Shown here in pieces: positions 38,057-48,230 of a stretch of DNA of 64,000 nucleotides. Where the stretch lies: assembly GCF_023973825.1 (NCBI RefSeq), contig NC_090120.1, forward strand, positions 707,001 through 771,000, written 5' to 3'. Position 1 is the stretch's first letter. Each line of letters starts with the position of its first letter. The DNA comes from Plasmodium brasilianum. Its lineage: Eukaryota; Apicomplexa; Aconoidasida; Haemosporida; Plasmodiidae. The notes under the pieces are model-generated. The model worked only from the letters and a program-made list of their open reading frames with translations, was not told the DNA's origin and ran no database searches. The translations under genes and the position numbers were made by a program.

Positions 38057-38543
38057 TATACATATGTATGTGTGAAATACGAAATTGCATTATTTTTCCC
38101 AAACGAGAGCACAAATTCAAGTTGCTCATATAACTGTTAATAGTATGTAGCATTTATTTTTTTCACAAATAACAGAACTCCCATATATCCACTTTTTATT
38201 TATTCATCGTGCTTTAAAATTGTGTTCCAGTTTTAAGCAAACGTATATACATGCGCATGTGTATAAATTTGCAATATATAAACCTTTTTGAGAGTAATAA
38301 TGTTTTTATTTTTTCGACATACATTTTTTTACAACTTCTCAAATTTTCAAAGCAAAAATTATTCTTAACAAAAAATTAGTAAGTTTATAATGAAATACAA
38401 TAAATTGCAAACTATAAATAAATGGAGAGAGAATCATGTAGCTTTTTTATGGCTTAATATTTTTTTTAGAAGCATTTTAAAATTTTTGCGCACGCAAAAA
38501 ATAAATTGCCCGCATAATAGTATACTCGTATATATAATATATA

Positions 38544-38579
<36 letters not shown>

Positions 38580-38847
38580 AGCAAATGTCAAGATAATGTA
38601 GACCTATTGAAATGTTTCCTTTCTTTTCTTTAATTTTGTTTCTCTTGTAGCAGTGCACACTCTTGCTGAAAAAAACTGTAGAAGAGAAAAAAAAAAGAAA
38701 AAAAGATTTTATTTTAAATGTAATAACGAGGTCCTATTTTTATCCGCACATATGTATGAATGCATTTATATATATATTATAATCCTGAAACTTTAACAAT
38801 GCTCCATATGCTTTAGGACTTACCGTTTTTGAAAAATATTTAAACAT
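37911..38847 (-). CDS. Candidate small multi-exon gene, model unresolved
   Basis: Several exon-like pieces occur on the minus strand: ATG at 38847 followed by eight codons (MFKYFSKT) and a strong GTAAGT donor; an acceptor near 38675; an open segment 'NNFCFENLRSCKKMYVEKIK' ending near 38288 at AG|GTTTAT; a segment 'SYMSNLNLCSRLGKIMQF' near 38085-38138; and a terminal exon near 37912-37964. Several phase combinations are possible and end either at 37912 ('NEEKATVKN') or 37941 ('SARIFLL'). The basic, Phe-rich N-terminus would suit a small organellar protein, but I recognise no family. The ATG lies only nine bases after the stop codon of the upstream START-domain gene, which is odd for a separate nuclear gene. 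These could also be alternative 3' exons. Confidence 0.3.
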
Positions 38848-38856
38848 GTTTATTTT

Positions 38857-41616
38857 TTATTGACGATACATTTTACATTCCTTCGCGGCTTTTCTTAGTT
38901 GATCATAAAACAAATGGTTTTTGCGAAGCTCATTATTAAATTCTTCGTTAAACTCAAAATTTTTGCATGCCTTAGCAAAGTGGGATATACAGCTTTTTAT
39001 AAAAACTCTGCAAATATATGAAAAAGGTGTTAAGCAATAGTGTATGTGTATATGTATATGCATATTTTTACATATCTATGTGAGCACATTTTGAGTTGAT
39101 TAAATGCAGATACTTTTGATGTTTTAAAAAGCTGCATGAACGTGTTCATTACTTTGTTAAAAAGGAAATAAAAATTTCATTCAGGTTTGTGTTTGGAGAT
39201 ATTTCCACGTAACACTTCACAAAAGTTTCTTCAAAATTTTTTGGAGAAATAAATGCATGAACAGTCATATCAATTTCCATACAACTGTCCGTCTCAAAAA
39301 TGAAATTCTTCTAAAGCAAAAAAAAAAAAAAAATAAATAAAATAAATGAGAACAAAACAGAACGAATTAAATAAAATTAATGCCATATAGTGTAAAGCAA
39401 TACGACATAAAGCAATATACGAGATACCATAATTCGTTTATTATGTAGATGTGATATACATATGTGCACACGCGATGAAAAAGGCGAAATAAACTCAATG
39501 GACAAATATTTCCATTAAGACTTATGCTTTAAGTATACAGTATTTTCCGAGCTTTTAGGAAAGTTGGAGGCATATAAAAATATTCCTTTTGAAAATTGAA
39601 AATCTTCGCATATCCATACATCCATTAGTAAATACCTGCACGGGCAAGAACAACGACCAGAAGGTACAAAAAAAGTAATAAAGCAATAAAAAGGGAAATA
39701 AATAAATAAATAAATACAGAAAGAAATAAAAAAATAAAATAAATTAAAAATGAGAAAAATAAATAAATAAGAAATAAAATAAATTAATAATGAAAAAAAT
39801 AAATTAAACTAAAAATGAAAAAAATGAGTTTAAAATGAAAAAATAACAAATTTTTAATTTACAGTTCAACACTTGCAATTTGCAAAAAATATGAACAAGC
39901 AAGGAAGAAAGACTAGTTTATATTAACAGCATTTGGGATTATAATAACCTGTCTCTGACAATCCAGGGCATGGCTATTTTAGTAAACACTATTTTATCAA
40001 CGATACCTCTTTCCTTTAAAGTTTTACACTCGCTAATTCCGAATCTGCATTTTGTAAAAATGGTAATATTAAATGTGCATGGGGTAAAATAAATAGTTGC
40101 ACACATGTGTCAATATATTCGTACATGCAGGAGCATGTATATATGTACGTGTAGCTAACATTGTGTATATATACATGTGTGCTGCACTTGTATTTGTGTG
40201 CTCGTTACTACATAATATAAATTAAGGGACGCACTTAAAGGGGAACGAATAAAAGGGGATCCAAGATTTAAAGAATTCACTCTCAATCAGAGTAGCAATA
40301 ACGTATATGAAATTTGAAGGGATCAATAAATTTATATAAAAATAGATAACTGTATTTATATCACTTTTTTCCTCATTTCCGCCTATTACGTCATTATTTT
40401 CTGGGATTGCAACTTTGGGACTTGCTTTCGTGTCGTAATGTACAAATGTATTTTTATCATCGTTTTGACCGCCATCTCGACTGCCATCTTGATTGCCATC
40501 TTTACTGTTATCTGGATCTCTATTCTGATTGCCATTTTTATTCATCTTATTGCTATAATCCCCCTGATCTTTTTTCTCTTCATCGAACTCCTGTTCCCTC
40601 GCAGCACGTTTCCCACCCTTTTGAGGGTTCTCTTTATCATTTCTTATTTTTTTCTCAACGGCATTTTTGGAAATAATTTTTTTGAATACATTAAATTCTT
40701 TTTTTGTTACGAAATAAAAAACCTCATTATCTTCATCTTCATAAGCTAAATGAAAATGACCAAAGTCGATATACTTATTTGCAATACATTTTTCAGACGT
40801 ATTTTTTTTTTTACTTTCCTTTTTTAATATGTGATTGTTTTTCTTTTTTTTTTTTTCTTTTCTTTTTTTCTTCTTTTTCTGATTTAATATCTTCTTATTT
40901 TCACTTTCATTTAATGCTTCTCTATTACTGTCACTGTTATTGTCATTCCCATTATCACTTCCATTTGCATTCCCATTGTCACAACTACTACAGTTGCTCT
41001 TCCTCCTGCTACTGCTGCTACTCATTGACATGTACCTTTCAGAATTTTTTTCGTCGGATAATGTATCAACGAAAAACGAGTTATTACTTTTAACCTCTAT
41101 GGAATATCTCTTAGAATTACACTCTAAGCTATTCCTTTTATTCTGTTCACTCAACCAATATAAGTATTTCATAAAGCACAACTTGCCATTTACATCTACT
41201 AAATCAATTACATAATCGAAAACGAAATTTTTGTATACCCTTTTAGAAATAATAGAATAGTTCACAAAGTCATTACTCGTTTCATTTATCTCTAAATTAA
41301 ATATGATTTCTACTTTTTTTATAATTTTATATCTATACAATATTTCACTCACAAATACATTTTCTATAAATTTCTTTACATTATTCTCTTTGCAATATTT
41401 TTTCATAAACACGTCTCTTATACTATGATAAGCCTGTCTAACTTTTAACTTATTGAAATAATTTATACCTTCTAATATATCATTATATAACTGGGAAATG
41501 TATTCATGTTTTTCTATTGTACTAATTTCTTTTTGTAATATACTCTTAGCAAATAGTATGTCATACTTCGCCTTTACCAATTTTTCTTTTTTATTATTAT
41601 AATTATTATTATTATA

Positions 41617-41652
<36 letters not shown>

Positions 41653-42774
41653 TTTTATTTTTTTTTTTTTTTCTATTATTATTAGTTTTCTTTTTTTTCT
41701 TTTTTTCCTTTTCTCAATCTTTTTTATTTTATTTTCATATATTATAAAATTTACGTAAGTATTATGTAAAGGGTTGTCTTTTTTATTTTGATCTCTCAAA
41801 TTTTCTTCTTCCAACATGGTAAACTCATTCAAATAATTCGATTGTTCATTGATGTTATCTTGCATCTTATTGCTTCTTAATGTGCAATGTGCACTTCTTT
41901 TCTGATTTCCTTTTTCATTATCCCCAGATATTTCTTCTCCCTTCTCTTCTAATATAATATTATCAGAAGGTGAAAAATCATCGTTTTTATTTAAATTATA
42001 ACTTTTATTACCTAACCTGTTCAGCCCATTTTGTTCTACATATTTGGGAAATAATATTTTAATACTGTGAAATATGTGTGATTTTTTCGACAGCAAAATG
42101 TTTCTCATATTCCTCTTCCCCCAATAAGGAGAATTTTGTTTATTTGTTACATCTGCTAAATAGTCCTTGCTTATACATGCATTGTTATGCATCGAATCGT
42201 CGTACGGTGTATTGGCATTGATCAGATCATCATTCGACCAATTCCTCCTTGACATATGGGCACTTGACAAACTATCACTAGAGAAATTACCACTTGAGAA
42301 ATTGCCCCTTGAGAAATCGTCGTTCGATAAGTTGTTCTTTTTTTCTCCTTCCATCCTCTTCGAATTATGACCGCAGTCATATTCAATCATATCATGCGTC
42401 GTATCATCCCATCTTTTCCTACCACTGCTGAAATTATTATTATTGTAATTATTGTCATTATAATTATTGATATGTTTATATTCTTCCTTTAAGTTGTCAT
42501 TTAATATATTCAAATAGCTTTTCGCGCTAGTATTAGTACAATTAAAATTTCCCTCCCATTTTGTATCCTCTTCTTCATTTATTTTAATAATGTTATTCCT
42601 TTTGATTTTTTCGACATGACTGTCTAAATCAGTGCTATCAGAGGAATAGCACGAGTTATCATTAAGTATACTGAAAACTTCTATTTCTACATTGTCATTT
42701 ATTTTGCATTCTTCTTTTATTTTTTCGTTCTCTTTTCCCTTATATTTTTTTATTAAATATGATAGTTTTGGCAT
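38857..42774 (-). CDS. START-domain lipid-binding protein
   Basis: Five exons, 42774-40235, 40044-39949, 39635-39539, 39310-39153 and 39007-38857, all GT...AG with matching phase, give about 1,013 residues. The C-terminal ~200 residues fit a StAR-related lipid transfer domain: 'IESEFFKSWIPFYSFPFK' (the D-x-x-x-Y-x-x-W-x-P strand-helix), 'KIVFTKIAMPWIVRDRYLLM' (the K-x-x-x-P-W-P-x-x-x-R-D block), then alternating strands and a long final helix ending in 'KAAKECKMYRQ'. START domains bind phospholipids, sterols or ceramides; the ligand cannot be inferred. The N-terminal ~780 residues are charged, with Asn runs, Ser-rich tracts (including repeated 'NFSSGNFSS') and Lys blocks. There is no signal peptide or obvious membrane span. 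Another START protein, exported PFA0210c, is known in P. falciparum; this one lacks an export motif and appears distinct. Confidence 0.82.
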
Positions 42775-43423
42775 GATTTTTTTTTTTTTTTTTTTTTTTT
42801 TTAAATAGAAATGTTAATCTTATTAAAGATGTTGTTTATGCAAAAGGGGGAAAGGATAAGATGAATGGCTTACGATCAATACGTATGATAGGTGTACACA
42901 TGGGCTCACATAAGCACACAGACAAGAACATGAAAATATATACACATTAATACACGAATAAATGTACACGTGCAAACATACACGCGCATACGTGCACCTA
43001 TTCCTATATGTTTACACGCGTTAGCGTGATAAGTACCCCAGAAGAGAGAAAATAAATTTGTATATTATATAAATGGCACTTACTTTTTTTTTTTTTTGCA
43101 GTCTATCTTAACCCCCCTTGTTTATTTTTTCATGTGTACATTAAGTTTTTATATTTTTGAAAAAGAGTTGGTTGGATGTGGAAAAAAAAAAATATTCTTT
43201 TTTCTTTTTTCTTTTTTCTTTTTTCTTTTTTCTTTTTTCTTTTTTTTTTTTTTCTTCTTTTCTTCTTTTGATAATGCAGAAAGGGTTAAAAAAAAAAGAT
43301 TAACTAATCTGCCGTTGTTATTTTTTGCGTAAAAATTGGGAAGAACATTTGACTTTTATTTAAAGACTAGCACGTGGTGTGTGTCCATGACAGTACTGGG
43401 AAAAACCGAAAAAAAAGAAACAT

Positions 43424-43612
43424 ACATATATATGTGTATACGCATACATATATATGTGTATACGCATACATATATATGTGTATACGCATACATATATATG
43501 TGTGTACGCATACATATACATGTGTATATGCATACATATACATGTGTATAAGCATACATATATATGTGCATAAGCATACATGCATATGTGTATAAACATA
43601 CACATATATGTT
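43424..43612. repeat. 22-base minisatellite (CATACATATATATGTGTATACG)
   Basis: About eight units built on CATACATATATATGTGTATA with CG/AG variation at the end. Each unit is partly self-complementary (ATACATATATATGTGTAT), so the array can form hairpins or cruciforms. Open frames on both strands (Tyr/Ile/His/Cys) are repeat artefacts. Confidence 0.9.
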
Positions 43613-44598
43613 TATGTATGTATATAAATAATCATGTACATTATGTACGTACATGAGATGAACTCATTTTGCACTTAAGGATTTGGGAAAATTACAACTT
43701 CATATATCAGCTCAATTCATCAATGGTTTAAGTTTACTGTGCATTTTATCATCATGCCACTTGAACAGCGTTTTGTATGAAAATGCTTTATTTAAAATTA
43801 TAGTACGCTACAATTATGTGTAACACAAATTTTTGTTTTAATATATATTTTTTTTGTTTATTTTATCTCACTATATTGTACTACATTATACTATGCAGTA
43901 CAGTACAGTATTTTTTTTTTTTTTTTTTTTTTTTTTCCGTCCCTCCACTACTCTAATTTGTAATCTACTTTGTTTGCATACGTATACAAAAATTAGAACG
44001 TAGTTAAGTGTTAAGTGTTAAGTGTTAAGAGTTAAGAGTTAAGAAATAACATGTACTTAAAATTCTCAATAATAGCGCATATTCATTTGCTGAATAGACT
44101 TACGCTTGCGTATATTTCCTTTTTTGACTAGGGCTTTTATATAAGTTGAAGACTTAAATTGCGGAAAAAAAAAAGGAAAAAACGAAAAAAGCCTCATTTG
44201 ATTATTTCCGTACTTACAGTTACACACATAAATATATGTTTGTACATATGTATGTGTGAGTGTATTTATTTTTTTTTTTTTTTTTTTTGTTCCTATCTGT
44301 GCTCTTGCGCATCACTGCATTTTTCCCAACTTCCATTTCATAAAGCCGCATTACGAATAAAACGTATACAACTTTTTTATCGTGGGGAATAGAAAAAAAA
44401 GAAATAATTTTATGTCTTTTTGTAATTTCTATTGATGAGAAAAAAATTAACAGCAGTCATCGACAAAAAAGTTAGCCTAGGGGAGAATTAAAAATAAAAA
44501 GGTCTACAGGGGTATAACGTACTGACCGGGAGCGGGGGGAAGCAAAAATAAAACAAAAGAGAGTAAAATAAAAGAAAGATAAAATATAGGAGGATTTT

Positions 44599-44902
44599 AT
44601 GTATGCTGATTATATATATTCGGATTTAATGTTTGCAGATTTTATATATACCGATTATATATATTCGGATTTAATGTTTGCAGATTTTATGTATGCTGAT
44701 TATATATATTCGGATTTAATGTTTGCAGATTTTATATATACCGATTATATATATTCGGATTTAATGTTTGCAGATTTTATGTATGCTGATTATATATATT
44801 CGGATTTAATGTTTGCAGATTTTATATATACCGATTATATATATTCGGATTTAATGTTTGCAGATTTTATATATACGAATTTTATATATGCGGTTATAAT
44901 AT
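44599..44902. repeat. Hierarchical 15/45/90-base repeat array
   Basis: Three related 15-mers occur in order, GATTATATATATTCG, GATTTAATGTTTGCA and GATTTTATATATACC (or GATTTTATGTATGCT), making 45-base units. The third 15-mer alternates between the two forms, which gives a 90-base higher-order unit over about seven 45-base units. Every level is a multiple of three and one plus-strand frame is open for 101 codons (DYIYS-DLMFA-DFIYT). It ends about 100 bases upstream of the membrane protein ATG at 45009. Confidence 0.88.
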
Positions 44903-45008
44903 AGGAAGATAAAAAAGAAAACACAGCGTTAGCGTTACAGTTGAGCCAAAGGAAAAAGACATCCTGAAAAGTATCTCCTGTAAGGGGAAATTACTCGTCG
45001 GTTTTAAG

Positions 45009-47123
45009 ATGAATAAGCTTATGAACAACGAATATAAGTGCACCAGCAAGGGGAACAAAGAGAGCGTAGAAATAATATACACAGATAATAAGAACAAAGT
45101 GCTAAGGAACGATGGTGTAAGGAAAGGGGAAATATTATATGAGGAAACGAGCAGGAAAGAAGTGTATCTTATGAATGAGCTTCATAATATGAAAAATAAT
45201 TTGTTTGATAATACTCCTTTTTCTAACTATATACATTTTTATGAAATATATAATAATCTAAAATATATAGTAAAATATGAAAAAAAGAAAAAAAAAGGAC
45301 AGTTATTTTTCATTTATACAACTAGTAAAAGATATTGTTTTTATTTTTTATATATATTTTTTTTAATATTTAATATATGTTTATTATTTCGACTACAAAC
45401 TTTAGTTAAATTTCCTTTTTTTGGATATAATTATTATTACATGTACGAAATACATTTTCATGTATTTTTTACTTTTTTTGTTCTCACGTACTCTGCTCTT
45501 AATATTTATCTCTTTTTTTTTACATACAAAAATTTAATATATCATACCAATGTTTTGTGCTTAATTATAGTACAGACACTATACAATACTTATATTAAAG
45601 AGAAAAACAAAGAGATTTATAGGAATACGGAAATACTCATTGAGGGATGTAAAAGAGTGCTGCATGCCATGGGGGATGGCTCGGATCAACTCTTCGACAA
45701 CAAGCGTAATGACAGTCTTGGCAGTTCTTCCAATATTGAAAGTATTGGCGGTACTCACAATTTTGCCAATAATGGCGGTACTCACAATTTTGCCAATAAT
45801 GGCGGTACTCACAATTTTGCCAATAATGGCGGTACTCACAATTTTGCCAATAATGGCGGTACTCACAATTTTGCCAATAATGGCGATACTCACAATTATG
45901 CCAATACTTCCAATTCGTACAATTTTGACCATTCCACCAATCCTTACAATTTTCCCAGTGCCGCCAATTTTGATAACATCGTCCTTCTGTATGCGGATAG
46001 CATCTTCAATAAATTCACTAATATATTTATGTACATAAATAAGGAATGTTATAAACGCGGAAATGTATCCAGAAACAGTATTCGTTATGAGGATGATTTT
46101 ATAGAGGTTGAAGTTGCCCGACAAGCCGAACGAGCACCTTCGGACCTAGGGGATGACTTAATGTCCAGCAACACAGATAGAAGTAGTAATGCATATATTC
46201 AGGGCAACAACAAAAAAGCATCCTTTCTCTGTAGACAAAAGTACACCGACGGGATGCATGCAATAAATAAGGACTTAGTGAAAAAATTAAATTATGCACA
46301 AGGTAGAGAAAATGAAAAATGTTCTTATAACAATGGTAGTAGAAGAAGTATATATAACATTTTTGGTAATTCTATTTACTCAGATATTGATGATATAAAT
46401 ATATATATGAAATATAAAGAGAATTATATTCACTCATTAATGATGGATAAATGTAAAGAAAAATTGAATTATATAAAATTTATTTTTTATTTTATTCCAT
46501 ATGTAATAAATTTATTTATTAACATGTTAATAAATTTTTATGTCTTATTTTCAGTTTATTATTATAATAATAGGATACCTTTAGCTCCATCTTATGAGTT
46601 ATCTAAATTACATATTCTAAATATATTAAATTATAAAGGCATATACTACATTCTATTCATATTTTTTCATAACTTCTTTTTCTTTTTGTATTTATTATTC
46701 CTCTATAAATTAAATACTATTTACTTTTTCCTTCGACAAATATATAAACAATGCAAATACGAGTCCATATATTATTGCGAACATGTTATGAATGCCATAT
46801 ACGAAAATTTTATTTTCCCCCATACTGTACAAGTGCTACTCAAAAAAAAAAGGCCTCAAAATAGCAGAAACAAATTAAAAGACAACCAAGAAGAAGCATA
46901 CACACATGAAAATAATTTGCAGAAAAGAATGACGCACACACAAGGCCTGAAGGACCAATCATGGTTCGAACAAAGGGATAACAAGATGAATCAGACAGAT
47001 CAAGCAGCGCAAACAAATCAAGCAGTAAATTTGGCTGATAGTAATCCCTTTACTACGAATACATCAACGCATTGTCAAAGGTCAACTCGTGATATGCATT
47101 CACAAAAGGGACACACGAAGTGA
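45009..47123 (+). CDS. Multi-pass membrane protein of unknown function
   Basis: A single open frame of 704 residues. A hydrophilic N-terminus (~100 residues) is followed by hydrophobic segments near residues 108-127 ('FYFLYIFFLIFNICLLF'), 150-173 and 180-197. A Ser/Asn-rich central loop (~residues 220-480) carries the 9-residue repeat. Two further long hydrophobic segments occur near 495-525 ('FIFYFIPYVINLFINMLI') and 545-575. The C-terminal ~100 residues are Gln/Asn/Thr-rich and hydrophilic. The pattern suggests four to five transmembrane helices with a large loop. I do not recognise a family. No signal peptide or export motif is evident. It is convergent with POFUT2. Confidence 0.72.
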   Translation: MNKLMNNEYKCTSKGNKESVEIIYTDNKNKVLRNDGVRKGEILYEETSRKEVYLMNELHNMKNNLFDNTPFSNYIHFYEIYNNLKYIVKYEKKKKKGQLFFIYTTSKRYCFYFLYIFFLIFNICLLFRLQTLVKFPFFGYNYYYMYEIHFHVFFTFFVLTYSALNIYLFFFTYKNLIYHTNVLCLIIVQTLYNTYIKEKNKEIYRNTEILIEGCKRVLHAMGDGSDQLFDNKRNDSLGSSSNIESIGGTHNFANNGGTHNFANNGGTHNFANNGGTHNFANNGGTHNFANNGDTHNYANTSNSYNFDHSTNPYNFPSAANFDNIVLLYADSIFNKFTNIFMYINKECYKRGNVSRNSIRYEDDFIEVEVARQAERAPSDLGDDLMSSNTDRSSNAYIQGNNKKASFLCRQKYTDGMHAINKDLVKKLNYAQGRENEKCSYNNGSRRSIYNIFGNSIYSDIDDINIYMKYKENYIHSLMMDKCKEKLNYIKFIFYFIPYVINLFINMLINFYVLFSVYYYNNRIPLAPSYELSKLHILNILNYKGIYYILFIFFHNFFFFLYLLFLYKLNTIYFFLRQIYKQCKYESIYYCEHVMNAIYENFIFPHTVQVLLKKKRPQNSRNKLKDNQEEAYTHENNLQKRMTHTQGLKDQSWFEQRDNKMNQTDQAAQTNQAVNLADSNPFTTNTSTHCQRSTRDMHSQKGHTK
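45745..45895 (+). repeat. 27-base coding repeat (NNGGTHNFA)
   Basis: Five to six near-identical 27-base units (GGCGGTACTCACAATTTTGC...) encode NNGGTHNFA in the central loop of the 45009-47123 membrane protein, followed by degenerate copies. Near-identity at DNA level suggests recent expansion. Confidence 0.93.
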
Positions 47124-47315
47124 TTACATCCTTCATTAGAAAAACTATAAATTTAAAAAGGAAAAAAATTATATGACTTCTTGAAGTGCTTCTTAACGGA
47201 TTAATCCATCCAAACGGGAAGTAAATAGTGTAAAAAGTATTTGTGTCTAGGTGTTAGCGCCTCTGTAACATATCTTCCATATACGTACATAAACAATTAT
47301 AAACGAAGATAAACA

Positions 47316-47405
47316 CACGTACGTACATACATACATACATACATACATACATACATACATACATACATACATACATACATACATACATACATACATACAT
47401 ACATA
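47316..47405. repeat. CATA tetranucleotide microsatellite
   Basis: About 22 uninterrupted copies of CATA. Pure tetranucleotide arrays of this length are prone to length variation. Confidence 0.95.
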
Positions 47406-47924
47406 CAAACACATACGTTCGAATACCCCATCTCAGCTGCGGAAAACTGAGAGTCGTCTAATCGGGCAAAACTACTCCCCGAATAATCAGAAACTTCTCT
47501 TATAAAAAAACAAATACATCAAGAATTTTATTTTATGTTAATTTTACGAAAAAGAAAAAATAATAAAATATAGCAAAATATAACAAAGAATAGAAAAATG
47601 ACACACAAAAAAAAAAAAAAAAAAAAAAAAAAGAAGAAACTTTATGCACTTATTACCGTCAAGTATCATGTGCTTAATCATTTGTTTATTCTTTTTTCTG
47701 TTTTAATTATATCAAATATATGCAGCAAAGGCAAACAAGTGACAGATGCTTACACATATACATGCATACTTACGTGTGTATATTATAAGGTGAAAGCATG
47801 CTCATGGAGCTAAGCTTTATTTTTTTTTATTTTTTTTTAATTAACCGAGAAAATTAGTAAATACGCGAAGGTATCAATAGTGTCCCCTTCACCTTCCATG
47901 AGGGGTAATACCATAGATACTGAC

Positions 47925-48150
47925 TGTTGTTGCTGTTGTTGCCACAGCTATTGTTGTTACCACATCTGTTGTTGTTGTTGTTGTTACCACATCTGTTGTT
48001 GTTGTTGTTACCACATTTGTTGTTGTTGTTGTTGTTGTTGTTACCACATCTGTTGTTGTTGTTGTTACCACATCTGTTGTTGTTGTTGTTGTTGCCACAG
48101 CTGCTGTTGTTGCTGCCACAGCCGTTGTTGCTGTTGCTGTTGCTGTGACT
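47925..48150. repeat. GTT-based array with CCACATCT spacers
   Basis: Blocks of three to six GTT triplets are separated by ACCACATCT, ACCACATTT or GCCACAGCT. All three forward frames and all reverse frames remain open. Reverse-strand products would be Thr/Asp/Val or Gln-rich. It starts 80 bases beyond the POFUT2 stop and is most likely 3' UTR/intergenic. Confidence 0.85.
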
Positions 48151-48230
48151 ATTAATTCCCCTTCTTTGCCGCTAGCTCCGCGCGTGCAATATGGGTATAA
48201 AGGTACCAAAGTGAATCTGCTCAAACTAGG

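Larger units (their letters stand above)
42775..45008. other. Divergent intergenic region, repeat-rich
   Basis: Lies between the START gene (minus) and a membrane protein gene (plus), so both promoters are expected. It contains poly-T at 42779-42802 next to the START ATG, a CTTTTTT repeat at about 43200-43265, a 22-base TA/TG-rich array, a poly-T at 43913-43936, GTTAAGT repeats near 44005-44042, and the hierarchical 15-base array at 44599-44900. No conserved gene is seen. Confidence 0.65.
47124..48230. other. Intergenic between convergent genes
   Basis: Holds a CATA tetranucleotide array, a poly-A tract at 47607-47631, and a GTT-rich array adjacent to the POFUT2 stop. Open frames are repeat-driven, and no gene is called. 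Confidence 0.65.

Noticed and set aside
43336..43654. Six overlapping Tyr/Ile/Cys/His-rich frames
   Set aside because: All are readings of the 22-base TA/TG array on both strands.
45579..46124. Opposite-strand frame of 181 codons over the membrane protein gene
   Set aside because: Created by the antisense of the 27-base repeat (Ile-Val-Ser-Thr-Ala-Ile-Ile-Gly-Lys), within a clearly coding plus-strand gene.
47880..48224. Open frames on both strands over the GTT array (Cys-rich, Leu-rich or Thr-rich)
   Set aside because: The triplet array lacks stop codons in any frame, and flanking sequence is not conserved-looking.
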